Below are positions 1 to 8,748 of a stretch of 53,477 nucleotides of DNA, in pieces (the stretch's first letter is position 1; each line of letters opens with the position of its first letter). The stretch is from Bacteroidota bacterium (lineage in GTDB: Bacteria; Bacteroidota; Bacteroidia; Bacteroidales; Dysgonomonadaceae), in the NCBI GenBank assembly GCA_023437305.1, contig JAEZGN010000013.1:1-53477 (forward strand), written 5' to 3'. Under the pieces are notes generated by a model. That model had not been told where the DNA came from. It did not search any database and was given only the letters and a program-made list of their open reading frames with translations. The translations under genes and the position numbers were made by a program.

Positions 1-1
1 T

Positions 2-208
2 GAAAGCTTAAGCCCAAAATGCAAAACTGTATTTAAACTCAGCCGCTACAGCCGTATGAGCTACACTCAAATTGCAGAGCAAGAAGGTATCTCACAAAAA
101 ATGGTAGAAAAACATATTTCGGTAGCCATGAAAAAGATAAAAGCGCATATACTCAAATCAATGTTCCTCTGGATTATCTTTTTCTCTTATGTGGGAAAAA
201 ATACTTAA
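2..208 (+). CDS. ECF-type sigma-70 factor, C-terminal fragment
   Basis: The window opens inside this gene; 68 codons remain before TAA at 206-208. The fragment reads as a sigma region 4 helix-turn-helix: a conserved segment with SPKCKTVFKLSR, then YTQIAEQEGISQKMVEKHI (promoter -35 recognition helix) and KKIKAHI, ending in a short hydrophobic tail (FLWIIFF). This pattern is typical of Bacteroidetes FecI-like ECF sigma factors, which usually work with a FecR-like anti-sigma factor and a SusC-type transporter. No anti-sigma gene follows; the next gene lies on the opposite strand only 24 bases away, so the two transcripts converge. The start and the sigma-2 region lie outside the window, so its target genes cannot be judged. 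Confidence 0.85.
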   Translation, partial: ESLSPKCKTVFKLSRYSRMSYTQIAEQEGISQKMVEKHISVAMKKIKAHILKSMFLWIIFFSYVGKNT

Positions 209-232
209 TAGGTATTAGACTGTGTATAAATC

Positions 233-1327
233 TTAAAGCCTATTTATTTCGAAAGTAATAAAAACTCCTTTGTGGTCAGTCGGCCAAACATCTTTAAATG
301 GTTTAATAATCCGATCTTTTGTTTTATCCTGATTTCTTTTCCCTCTTACTATATAGCCTTTAGGTCCAAGTAATTCCGCTTCTTTTACTGTCAATTGCTT
401 ATCCGGGTAATAGTATACAAAATCAATACGTTCCCGTTCGTCCGCATCTGGAGTCCATGTTATTGCACCCGGGTCAACATTTTTATTGTTAGCCGGGAAT
501 GTGAAGCCGGGATAATTTATAACATCTGGATATGTCTCACGGTATGCATCTTTAAATCCATTCTCATATAATAAAGAGGATACACCCCAGTTTACCACGC
601 ATCCATTATGGTCGAACAAATTCGCTGTCTCAACCTGCCAATCGAGATGAGACGGCTCGTTGAAATCTCCGGCATAAATAACTAAAGCTCCTTTTCTTAT
701 TTCGGTTTTGGCATCATTAATAAAATCTTGAACTGACTCTATACGTCCTGAAAGGTTACATACTTTTAATATTGTAGCCACATCAGTAATAGGCGAGTTT
801 AATTTATTCCAGTCTTTACTGCCATCGTTATAACCTCTCGGATAGTAGCAAGTATAGTATCTATACTCGGAATGGGCGGGATAAACCGCAACACGTTTAC
901 CTTCTACATTCAGCACAGCCTTAAACTGCCATTTGTTAATCCGCTGCTGTTCTACAATGGGATATTTGCTTATAATAGCTCTACCATTTATACGCGCACT
1001 GTAATAATTAAGGCCTTGTTTTTTTAAAGCGTCTATTAATTGGGGCATAACGGGATTATCTTCCTCCCCTTTATACAATTCACAGAATGTAGCAACATCG
1101 GGCTTTAATCCTGCTATCTGATCTATTAATCCCTGAACCGCATTGGGCACTTTGGTACATTCTACCCAAATATTAAGCTGTAGCAGAGTAAGCTCGATTG
1201 TTTTCCTTTTTTCTTCTTTCTCTATATCAGGTTTAATTGACTTTGAACAATAAGTATTAGATAAGAAAAAAAAGGGTAATAAAGAGATTAATAGCATTTT
1301 ACATATTGGAGAGAACTTCTGATTCAT
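233..1327 (-). CDS. Secreted endonuclease/exonuclease/phosphatase (EEP) fold protein
   Basis: A 364-residue protein with an N-terminal signal peptide (hydrophobic residues about 9-25, then a Cys near 27 whose preceding residues fit a lipobox poorly). EEP-fold motifs are visible in order: LLQLNIW near residue 48, a metal-binding Glu in ATFCELY near 83, the catalytic GDFNEP near 220, and the terminal TDHKGVFITF near 350. Family members are metal-dependent phosphodiesterases or phosphatases acting on nucleic acids, phospholipids or inositol phosphates. It is the last gene of PUL1, 92 bases after a GH36 gene, with a long-loop inverted repeat between them. Such proteins do occur in PULs, but their substrate is not established; removal of a phosphate or phosphodiester from the glycan is my inference. 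The fold is sure, the role is not. Confidence 0.75.
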   Translation of the reverse strand: MNQKFSPICKMLLISLLPFFFLSNTYCSKSIKPDIEKEEKRKTIELTLLQLNIWVECTKVPNAVQGLIDQIAGLKPDVATFCELYKGEEDNPVMPQLIDALKKQGLNYYSARINGRAIISKYPIVEQQRINKWQFKAVLNVEGKRVAVYPAHSEYRYYTCYYPRGYNDGSKDWNKLNSPITDVATILKVCNLSGRIESVQDFINDAKTEIRKGALVIYAGDFNEPSHLDWQVETANLFDHNGCVVNWGVSSLLYENGFKDAYRETYPDVINYPGFTFPANNKNVDPGAITWTPDADERERIDFVYYYPDKQLTVKEAELLGPKGYIVRGKRNQDKTKDRIIKPFKDVWPTDHKGVFITFEINRL

Positions 1328-1353
1328 AATAGTATTCTTTAATTAGAAATAAG

Positions 1354-1407
1354 AAGATAGTACCATCATGAATCATTATCAAATAACAATTATTCCGGTA
1401 CTATCTT
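1354..1407 (-). repeat. Perfect 11-bp inverted repeat with a 32-nt loop
   Basis: AAGATAGTACC at 1354-1364 is exactly matched by GGTACTATCTT at 1397-1407. It fills most of the 92-base gap between the GH36 gene (stop at 1420) and the EEP gene (start at 1327). Transcribed on the minus strand it would form an 11-bp stem with a long AT-rich loop; no strong U-run follows, so a standard intrinsic terminator is unlikely. It may be an RNA processing or stability element, or a protein-binding site. A repeat of the same geometry but different sequence lies at 44104-44158. Confidence 0.6.
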
Positions 1408-1419
1408 TTGCAATAAATA

Positions 1420-3510
1420 TTAAGGCTTTATTTCAATCTTCATTAAAAGGCTGGAGCGAGGTTGATCCAAAGTAATTTCAAACCCTTCGGCAAGCTCACT
1501 TCCCTTTTTAACAAGGATAGCTCCTGTATCTTTATTTGTTAACGTATATTCTCTATCCAACTTTAATCCTTGCAACTTTACCAGATAAGTTTGGTCGGGA
1601 GAGTTAGCTCTACGGAAGCCAACGATATAGCCGCTGTCATCGGACGGGCGATATAATTGATATACCATCCATATATTATCGGCTGTAATATCCACATCAC
1701 CCGATCCGCTTAGAGGATAATAATCTTCATAAAAGTAAGGACGTACTTCGTTAAACTCAGCCTGTTTATTTCGCATATCAACTACATTGTAGTTTCCTTC
1801 TGTTACTTTCCAGTTATAAATAACAGATGTCCCCAATCCTGAGCGGAAGGTATAGGAATCAGCCTGCTGAATACCTGTACCATGTAGAGGTAAATAGAGT
1901 TCGAGACCGTAAGTATGGCTTTGAGATCCGTTAGGTTCGCCATAGTTATAGTCTGTACGCCACAATGCGGCACTTCTGGATATACTTTCCAAGTCGATAC
2001 GACGTCCGCCACTTGCACAATTATCAATTATTGTATTCGGGAACCTATTCAATAAATATTCCCAGAATTTATAAAGACCCTCGATGTAGCGTATCTCGCA
2101 AATACCACGTCGTCCTTCCTCATCATTATTATACCAGAAGCCGGCCGGTTCGATATTAAAATCCTGACGATAATAATCTATTCCGTTCGTTTCCATAAAA
2201 TCACCTATAAATTTTCCAAGCCATTTACAAGCTTCCGCATTTCCCAGATTGAAAAGTACAGCATCATGATCACCATCTTTCTGCCATTCTTCTTGTTTCA
2301 CTGGTCCTTTTGCATCGAGCATCCATTGCGGGTATTGATTCGCCCAATCCGAATTCTTCATAACACGTTCAGGCTCAAACCATACCATAAATTTAGCCCC
2401 TTGTTTGTGTACCTCATCCGCTATAGGACGAAATCCACGAGGAAATCTTTCAGGATCGATAGTCCAGTTACCGACAGTGTTAGCCCAGTTTTTTTTACCG
2501 GCAACATCTGCAGCTTTAATATACCACCCTGCATCAAGCCAGAAAACATCCGGTACCAGTTTATATTGTGCATAGCGCTTGATAAGAGCGATAGCATAAT
2601 CCTCTGTCATGCATGTATATTCATTACATGGAGCAGGATCTCCGTAATTGAAGCTGGTAGATACGGGATATACCGTAGGCTTACCATTCTGTTTCCATGT
2701 ATAATGTTCGAGAACAAGTCTCCGAAAGGCGTTGTGTCCTACAAAGCGGTTCTCACCGTTCCAAAACAATAAGCATACTTTTGGTGTGCGGATACTCTCT
2801 TTTGGATAAAGGTATGTCTTAAGATTTACCATACCCGATTTCAGATTTGTACTCTTGCTCGTCTCTGCCTTTACTTTGGCAAACCATGTTCCAGTCCATC
2901 CTATGGCTGCCAATACGCCACCCTGCCCTTTGGGTGCTTGCATATTAAAGAACGGAAAAGCATTCTGAGAAGAACGCCCTCCGTATGGCTCCATATACAG
3001 ACTGTCGTGAGGCTGCATCACTTTTAGCCTTTGATGGAAGTCTTCTTTTGATACATGGCTACCATCCGCGTAATGCATTTTCAAGTCTCCGCCCTCTTGA
3101 TATGTGAATGTAATATCAGAGGCATTCACCAATGAGATCTCGGGAGTATTCTTATTTCCTGTATTCACAAAACGAAGCACCCATTCTACGGCGTTATAAG
3201 CATTGAAGCCTTTTACTTCGCATTCTACAGTGAGTCCCGACACCGGGTCTTTGTAAGAATAGATACGCTTAATAACAGAAGGGTCACTTTCCGTAATATT
3301 TTTCACACTATAGCTCCAATTCTTAATGAATGTGCCCGAATGTTTTCCGCCATATACAAACGAAAATGGAGGAGTAACTCCCTTTCTGAAATTAGCGGAA
3401 ATCCATTTGCCGATATCATTTTTATTACCTGTTATTTGTACCGTCGACTGCCCTGCGACAGACAAAGATCCCAATAACAGTAGGATTAGATAAACTATGT
3501 TTTTTTTCAT
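1420..3510 (-). CDS. GH36-family alpha-galactosidase, secreted
   Basis: A 696-residue protein with an N-terminal signal peptide (cleavage near AGQS, residue 20). It has the GH36 layout: an N-terminal beta-sandwich, a (beta/alpha)8 barrel from about 290 to 600 and a C-terminal beta domain. Visible motifs are VFWLDAGW near 325, KFMVWFEPERV near 375, YYRQDFN with the likely nucleophile D450, IDNCASGGRRIDLE near 500, and WRTDYNY with the likely acid/base D520. The family cleaves terminal alpha-linked galactose; some members take alpha-GalNAc. It is paralogous to the gene immediately upstream (3675-5750), with the same motif order throughout. A hairpin and a possible promoter box lie in the 164-base gap between the two. 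Family assignment is firm; exact sugar specificity is not readable. Confidence 0.9.
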   Translation of the reverse strand: MKKNIVYLILLLLGSLSVAGQSTVQITGNKNDIGKWISANFRKGVTPPFSFVYGGKHSGTFIKNWSYSVKNITESDPSVIKRIYSYKDPVSGLTVECEVKGFNAYNAVEWVLRFVNTGNKNTPEISLVNASDITFTYQEGGDLKMHYADGSHVSKEDFHQRLKVMQPHDSLYMEPYGGRSSQNAFPFFNMQAPKGQGGVLAAIGWTGTWFAKVKAETSKSTNLKSGMVNLKTYLYPKESIRTPKVCLLFWNGENRFVGHNAFRRLVLEHYTWKQNGKPTVYPVSTSFNYGDPAPCNEYTCMTEDYAIALIKRYAQYKLVPDVFWLDAGWYIKAADVAGKKNWANTVGNWTIDPERFPRGFRPIADEVHKQGAKFMVWFEPERVMKNSDWANQYPQWMLDAKGPVKQEEWQKDGDHDAVLFNLGNAEACKWLGKFIGDFMETNGIDYYRQDFNIEPAGFWYNNDEEGRRGICEIRYIEGLYKFWEYLLNRFPNTIIDNCASGGRRIDLESISRSAALWRTDYNYGEPNGSQSHTYGLELYLPLHGTGIQQADSYTFRSGLGTSVIYNWKVTEGNYNVVDMRNKQAEFNEVRPYFYEDYYPLSGSGDVDITADNIWMVYQLYRPSDDSGYIVGFRRANSPDQTYLVKLQGLKLDREYTLTNKDTGAILVKKGSELAEGFEITLDQPRSSLLMKIEIKP

Positions 3511-3553
3511 TATATATTTTTATCAATTTATTGATTATCAAAACATCATTGAT

Positions 3554-3579
3554 AAAAGGTGACAAAAGTAACACCTTTT
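3554..3579. repeat. Hairpin between the two GH36 genes
   Basis: AAAAGGTG at 3554-3561 pairs perfectly with CACCTTTT at 3572-3579 across a 10-nt loop. On the minus strand, the strand of the flanking genes, the right arm ends in four U residues, so it could be a weak terminator or an RNA end stabiliser. Its loop also contains TACTTTTG on the minus strand, listed separately as a possible promoter box. Both roles cannot be decided from sequence. Confidence 0.45.
3563..3570 (-). promoter_or_regulatory. Possible internal -7 box for the distal GH36 gene
   Basis: On the minus strand this reads TACTTTTG, matching the Bacteroides -7 consensus TAnnTTTG, about 55 bases ahead of the GH36 start at 3510. 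I see no clear TTTG -33 element at the usual distance, so this is weak evidence for an internal promoter. Confidence 0.25.
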
Positions 3580-3674
3580 TACACTTTTTATTTCTGTCAC
3601 TTTTTCTATACTATCAGTTAAAAGCTATTCTAGTATTATTATAGATAAAGTATTCTGCTTTTCATATATCTGCC

Positions 3675-5750
3675 CTACTCCACTACATTGTATTTTATCA
3701 ACAGCGATTGATTTGGCTTATCCAAAGTCAAGACAAATCTATCGGCAAGCTCTCTTCCCGACATAATAACGGATTCGTTTTTGTCCAGATCTGTTACTTT
3801 ATATTTCCTTTCGGGTTTGATGCCGGAGAGTTTCACTTCAATAGTGTTTTTCTCGCAAGACTTTCGACGGAAAGCAATTATAACTCCGCTGTTATCTGAA
3901 GGTCGGTTGAGTTGATATGCAAGCCAAATATTATCGAGAGTTGCATCGTCTATCCCCGTCAATGGATAATAATCCTCATAGTAATAAGGGCGAATATCTT
4001 GAAATTCATTTAATCGGGCTTGCATTTCATATATCGAAAAACTTTTGTCTGTTATTTTCCAGTTGCAGGTCAAACAGGTGCTCATGCTTGAACGGAACGC
4101 ATACGGGTCGGTCTGTAAAATTCCAGTACCATGCAGAGGAAGGAAAAAGTTCAATCCATAAGTATGACATTGATAGCCATCAGGATCATCATAATGATAG
4201 TAATCGCTTCGCCATAGAGGTGCACTTCTTGGGATCGTTTCCATATCGATTCGTTTTCCTCCACTGGCACAATTATCTATAAACAAATTAGGGAAACGCT
4301 TGAGCAGATAGTCCCAAAACTTATACAAATTTTCGATGTGGCGTATTTCTTTCATTCCTACTCGTCCTTCTTCTTCGTTCGCAGCCCAATAAATATCGGG
4401 ATGCATATTAAAATCCTGACGATAATGATCTACTCCGTTTTCTTCTATCATGTCTCCGATATATTTACACAACCAGTCGCAAGCGTCAGTGTTTCCGAGA
4501 TCAAACATGAGATAAGTATCATCGTTATGTTCGGGGATATCCAGCATCCATTCGGGGTGCTCTACAGCCCATTGCGTGCCTCTGATTACTCGTTCGGGTT
4601 CGAACCACACCATAAATTTTGCTCCTAATTTATGCGCTTCTTCCGAGATCGGCTTTAATCCACGAGGAAAGCGTGTTGAATCTACCGTCCAGTTACCAAC
4701 TGTGTTAGCCCAACTTTTACCCTTTTCCCAGTCTGCAGCTCCGGTATTCCATCCGGCATCTAACCAGAATACTTCAGGCATAATGTTGAATTGCTTGTAA
4801 CGTTTCATCATCGCAATTGCGTATTCTTCAGTCAAACCCGAATACTCAGTATAAGGAGCTGGGTCTTTATAATTGAAGCCTGTAGCCAATGGATAAGGAG
4901 CATTTTTTCCATTTATTTTATGTGTCTTATGATTCAGCACAAAGCGACGAAACTGATTGTGTCCATCCATTCGGTCATCGCCGTTCCAGTACATTAGTGT
5001 AATGCTTGGCGTGCGTATACTTTCTTTTCCATACAAGTAGAGATCCATCGTTTTCATTCCCGACTCTATGGATATTCTTTTATGATTTTTACAGCTGATA
5101 TCTGCATACCAGCTACCACTCCACCCGATGCCCACAAAAACACCTTGGGATGAAGCTGATTCGATATTGAATATTGGCAGATAATCGCCTTCGGATGAAC
5201 GCCCGTTTATTGGCTCCATCAATTTACTTTCACCGGGCTTCAACGTAAGCGTACGAGGATGAAAGTCATATTTGGATATATGATTACCATCTGCATAATG
5301 CAGATTAAAATTGCCTTCGACAGGATAATCCATCTCCATATCTATAGCTTTTACCTGTTTCAGGTTTCTCGAATTGGCAGCAGCCATATTTGTGAAATGA
5401 ATCGTCCATTCCAAAGCCTTGAAAGCCGGATATCCTTTTATTTCACATTCAACTTTCAGCCCTGTCCCGGCTTCGGTATAAGTAGCAAGATATCTGACAA
5501 CTCCCAATTCTTCTGCCTTTTGTTTCTCAATAGTATGTTTCCATTTGCGAATAAATTCTTTTGAAGAAACACCACCATATACAAACGAAAACGGAGGAGT
5601 TTTACCTTTGGCAAATAGTGTTGATATCTGATTTTCTACATTTACCGGTGTTTTGGTCATCTTAGTAACAGTTTGCCCGCGAGAACTCATTGTCGCACAG
5701 ATGAAAATAAGAAACGTGATGATTGCTTTACTGCAAATATTTTTTATCAT
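3675..5750 (-). CDS. GH36-family alpha-galactosidase, secreted (paralogue)
   Basis: A 691-residue protein with a signal peptide (cleavage near SSRGQ, residue 25). It keeps the full GH36 motif set: VFWLDAGW, KFMVWFEPERV, YRQDFN with likely nucleophile D446, IDNCASGGKRIDME, and WRSDYYHY with likely acid/base D516. It aligns along its whole length with the following GH36 gene (1420-3510), so the pair is a tandem duplication that has diverged. The differences next to the acid/base (WRSDYYHYDD here, WRTDYNYGEP there) and in the region after the nucleophile suggest the two act on different linkages or aglycones; that is inference. It follows the MFS gene at a 57-base gap and belongs to PUL1. Confidence 0.9.
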   Translation of the reverse strand: MIKNICSKAIITFLIFICATMSSRGQTVTKMTKTPVNVENQISTLFAKGKTPPFSFVYGGVSSKEFIRKWKHTIEKQKAEELGVVRYLATYTEAGTGLKVECEIKGYPAFKALEWTIHFTNMAAANSRNLKQVKAIDMEMDYPVEGNFNLHYADGNHISKYDFHPRTLTLKPGESKLMEPINGRSSEGDYLPIFNIESASSQGVFVGIGWSGSWYADISCKNHKRISIESGMKTMDLYLYGKESIRTPSITLMYWNGDDRMDGHNQFRRFVLNHKTHKINGKNAPYPLATGFNYKDPAPYTEYSGLTEEYAIAMMKRYKQFNIMPEVFWLDAGWNTGAADWEKGKSWANTVGNWTVDSTRFPRGLKPISEEAHKLGAKFMVWFEPERVIRGTQWAVEHPEWMLDIPEHNDDTYLMFDLGNTDACDWLCKYIGDMIEENGVDHYRQDFNMHPDIYWAANEEEGRVGMKEIRHIENLYKFWDYLLKRFPNLFIDNCASGGKRIDMETIPRSAPLWRSDYYHYDDPDGYQCHTYGLNFFLPLHGTGILQTDPYAFRSSMSTCLTCNWKITDKSFSIYEMQARLNEFQDIRPYYYEDYYPLTGIDDATLDNIWLAYQLNRPSDNSGVIIAFRRKSCEKNTIEVKLSGIKPERKYKVTDLDKNESVIMSGRELADRFVLTLDKPNQSLLIKYNVVE

Positions 5751-5807
5751 AGAACTTTTATTTTATTACAAGAAATCTGCAATGCTTTAATATAGGTTTC
5801 AATGTTT

Positions 5808-6968
5808 TTATTTACTTGTTTTTCTGACAATGCTTATTAGCCACAATAAGTAGCACCATATAGCAGCGATGAGAACAATTGCAGATATCTGCGTTTTGAA
5901 AATATCAGTAACAACGCCAAGCACAGGAGGCAGTATAGCACCACCCGAAACTCCGACAATCAGCAGAGCCGATATTTCGTTTGCTTTTTCAGGAATACGT
6001 TTTAATGCCAACGAAAATATGATAGAAAATAAATTGGCATAACCCAAACCAAAAACTGCAACACAAGCCAGCGTTATCCAAACATTCGTATTGATGCACA
6101 GTAAAAGCAGTCCTACTAATCCTATCCACACACTGTAGGTAAAGAACTTCGACTCTGAACTTTTCATCAACAATATACCCCCTAAAAATGCTCCCACGGT
6201 ACGAGACAGAAAATATACACTGTTGCCCATACCAGCATCTTCTACCGAAAGTCCGGCCTTTTCCATCAATAACTTAGGAAATGTCATGTTCATTCCTACA
6301 TCAACACCCACCAATACCAATATTCCGATAAAAAAAGCGACGATATACTTATCCTTGAAAAGTTCAAGAGTATTTTTAATTGAAATATTAGAGTCGTCAT
6401 TTCGCTTATCTTCGATCTTGGTTAAGCTCAACCAAATAAAAGCAAGAAGAGAAAGAGCCGCATATATCGGAAATATCATTCTCCATCCCACTGTAGTGCC
6501 GATTACCGATGCTGCGAGAATAGGACCAACAAAGGAGCTTATCGCTTTCACAAATTGACCTAAAGTAAGAGTGCCTGTTAGTTTGCCCGAGCCTACTACG
6601 TCTGCCACAAGCGGGTTGAGCGATACTTGTAGCAATGTATTGCCAATCCCTATCAACCCAAACATAATTAGAACAGTGGTGAAGTCATAGGTTGCCAGAG
6701 GCAAGCACATAGCTAATACATGGAATGCAAAACTAATCAACACTGTTTTTTTTCGGCCTATCTTATTCATCAGCATCCCCGTGGGGATAGATAAGATAAG
6801 AAACCACAAAAAACAGGATAGTGATACCAGGTTTACCATGGAATCGGTAAGATGACTAAAGTCATTTTTTACGTAATTAGTAGAAATCCCTATGATATCT
6901 ACAAATCCCATGATGAAAAAGCCAAACATCACTGATAATATTTTTATGGCGGAAGTATTATTTTTCAT
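5808..6968 (-). CDS. MFS sugar transporter
   Basis: A 386-residue integral membrane protein with about 12 hydrophobic segments. The MFS signature loop between TM2 and TM3 is visible as PTGMLMNKIGRKKT (residues about 62-75). The N-terminal half resembles the fucose/glucose-galactose (FHS) group of sugar:proton symporters. In PUL1 it would move the mono- or oligosaccharide released in the periplasm across the inner membrane, feeding the ROK kinase and GmhA-type isomerase encoded upstream. It is separated from the preceding lipoprotein gene by a 72-base gap holding a strong hairpin (6992-7020). Substrate cannot be read from sequence; galactose or mannose would fit the neighbouring glycosidases. 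Confidence 0.8.
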   Translation of the reverse strand: MKNNTSAIKILSVMFGFFIMGFVDIIGISTNYVKNDFSHLTDSMVNLVSLSCFLWFLILSIPTGMLMNKIGRKKTVLISFAFHVLAMCLPLATYDFTTVLIMFGLIGIGNTLLQVSLNPLVADVVGSGKLTGTLTLGQFVKAISSFVGPILAASVIGTTVGWRMIFPIYAALSLLAFIWLSLTKIEDKRNDDSNISIKNTLELFKDKYIVAFFIGILVLVGVDVGMNMTFPKLLMEKAGLSVEDAGMGNSVYFLSRTVGAFLGGILLMKSSESKFFTYSVWIGLVGLLLLCINTNVWITLACVAVFGLGYANLFSIIFSLALKRIPEKANEISALLIVGVSGGAILPPVLGVVTDIFKTQISAIVLIAAIWCYLLWLISIVRKTSK

Positions 6969-6991
6969 CCTTTACAAATTCGTTTGATTAG

Positions 6992-7020
6992 AGCTACCCC
7001 GAACCTAATTCGGGATAGCT
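6992..7020 (-). terminator. Intercistronic hairpin (attenuator or processing site)
   Basis: AGCTA/CCCGAA at 6992-7003 pairs with TTCGGG/TAGCT at 7009-7020 across a 5-nt loop. The single irregular pair is a C-A mismatch on the plus strand but a U-G wobble on the minus strand, so the structure is complete only in the minus-strand RNA, the strand of the operon. No U-run follows, which favours partial termination or mRNA end protection between the LRR lipoprotein gene and the MFS gene over a full stop. Confidence 0.55.
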
Positions 7021-7040
7021 TACTCTGTTTAATAATCCTT

Positions 7041-8726
7041 TTAGTTGACCGTTTTTAATAACTCTCCATAGTTACCCGTAGCCGCATTTGTCCAGTTATA
7101 GTATTCTACACGTACGCCGGCTTCAATTGCTTTCTGAACCGGATTTACACCTGAGTTCCAAACACTACTCCAACCTCCGTTTTCTGCGGTTTCTACTTTC
7201 AGCGTCCGTGATTTAGATGTATCGGCTGTAAAGTCGAATGCCAACTTATCACCACTTTGTCCCCATGTAGACCAAGCATAACCATTACGTAGATCAAGAT
7301 ACTCTATCGGACATCCTGTAGCAATGAAACGAATATTATAGTTACTAAGTAATGAAATACCTCGCATGTCAATATATTTTAATGAAGTATTGTTACTTAG
7401 ATCTATATCTCTCAACCATGGTTGATCCTTCGTTTTGAAAGAAGTTAGTCCTGCATTTTTCGCTGATATCGTTGTTAGATTGTACCAGCCTGTCATATCA
7501 ATCTCACTTATCTTATTGTTATCACATACCAGATACCAAACATCATCGAAGTATTTCAAACCATCTAAAGATGTAATATTTTTGTTCGAAAGGTCAAGCT
7601 TGTTAGCTAGATTTGTCGGTAATTTAGCATTCCTAGCTTCACTGATTATAATATCATTTCCACTGAAAGCCTGAGGACAATAACCTTTCATTATAGTACG
7701 CAAATTTGCATCCGGCATTGATGCTCTACCTGAATTAGTCCAATTAATTTTGTCAAATACAACTTCTTTGTCAAGACCTATTGTGGTTACCTTCACACCC
7801 GACAGACCGGCTGTTCTTACAGAACTTGATCTATTAAACATATCCATGTGCCAGAACCAGATATTGCTCACCAGTAACTGACATTCCTGATTTGTATCAA
7901 AATCGAACTTGAAATTATCGAACGAGCCAAAACACATACAGTTGCTGATATCTAATTTACGGAATTTGATATTATCCAATACAATGTTTAGTAATGCCGG
8001 GCATTTGCTCAAGTCTAGTTCTGTGAGAGGATTATTGCCCATGTATAATGTTTGCAATGTTTTAGACTGTATATTCATACTTGTAATATTGCTACTCCAT
8101 GCAAAGATGCTGACAATATCATCCATTCCCACTAGTTCAATGTTGCCAAGATTATTATCTGTAGCCCAAAGAGTTTTCAATTTAGGGAATTTCTCTAAAC
8201 CACTCAAATTAGTAATTCCTTTACCCGAAATATTCAACGTTCCATTTTCGAATTCGAAATCGGCTGCTACAGAAAGTTTCAAACTATCCTGAGCATCAAA
8301 TAGCTGAGGCCCGATTACCTTAAGTGTGTTACGCAAATTTATATCTGCTACCCATCCCTTAGGTAACCATTGCTGCATACTACCCAGTGATATCTCTTTG
8401 TCGCCTCTGAAAAGAACTAAGGAATAGCCACTCTCTTTTGCATTGAGAGGAAACAAGAATGAGAGATAAGAAGATGTAACCTCTTTTATTTCAACATCTA
8501 TATCAAATGAACCGTCCAGAGGTTTCAGTAACGGACGTAAATGCAGGTGATCAGTAGACTCAAAACCTCGTCCTTCTATTTTAACTTCCGTTCCTTGGAT
8601 ACCTTCTTCATATTTAGGTATAACAACGCCGGATATACCAAATGATAAATCATACTCAGTCACATCATCGCAACTCCAGAAGTAAGTTAGCGAAACCAAT
8701 AATATTAATAATTTAAACTTATTCAT
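7041..8726 (-). CDS. Leucine-rich-repeat lipoprotein, probable surface glycan-binding protein
   Basis: A 561-residue lipoprotein: hydrophobic leader ending in a Cys at about residue 19 (TYFWSC) followed by DD, an acidic pattern often seen on surface-exposed Bacteroides lipoproteins. Residues about 30-115 look like an IPT/TIG-type beta-sandwich (GISGVVIP, GTEVKIEGRGF). From about residue 120 leucine-rich repeats begin, with units such as ITNLSGLEKFPKLKTLWATDNNL, LQTLYMGNNPLTELDLSKCP and ITSLDGLKYFDDVWYLVCDNN; two LRR blocks are separated by a non-repeat segment around 285-350. No catalytic motif is visible. Position behind SusC/SusD and glycosidase genes suggests a glycan-binding surface protein, a role normally filled by other folds in PULs. 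It lies 22 bases after the clan GH-A glycosidase gene. Confidence 0.7.
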   Translation of the reverse strand: MNKFKLLILLVSLTYFWSCDDVTEYDLSFGISGVVIPKYEEGIQGTEVKIEGRGFESTDHLHLRPLLKPLDGSFDIDVEIKEVTSSYLSFLFPLNAKESGYSLVLFRGDKEISLGSMQQWLPKGWVADINLRNTLKVIGPQLFDAQDSLKLSVAADFEFENGTLNISGKGITNLSGLEKFPKLKTLWATDNNLGNIELVGMDDIVSIFAWSSNITSMNIQSKTLQTLYMGNNPLTELDLSKCPALLNIVLDNIKFRKLDISNCMCFGSFDNFKFDFDTNQECQLLVSNIWFWHMDMFNRSSSVRTAGLSGVKVTTIGLDKEVVFDKINWTNSGRASMPDANLRTIMKGYCPQAFSGNDIIISEARNAKLPTNLANKLDLSNKNITSLDGLKYFDDVWYLVCDNNKISEIDMTGWYNLTTISAKNAGLTSFKTKDQPWLRDIDLSNNTSLKYIDMRGISLLSNYNIRFIATGCPIEYLDLRNGYAWSTWGQSGDKLAFDFTADTSKSRTLKVETAENGGWSSVWNSGVNPVQKAIEAGVRVEYYNWTNAATGNYGELLKTVN

Positions 8727-8748
8727 TTTATTAGGCTTTAATTACTGT

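Noticed and set aside
2266..2772. A 168-codon plus-strand frame opposite the distal GH36 gene
   Set aside because: Antisense to a well supported enzyme; Cys/His/Phe-rich translation without any family pattern.
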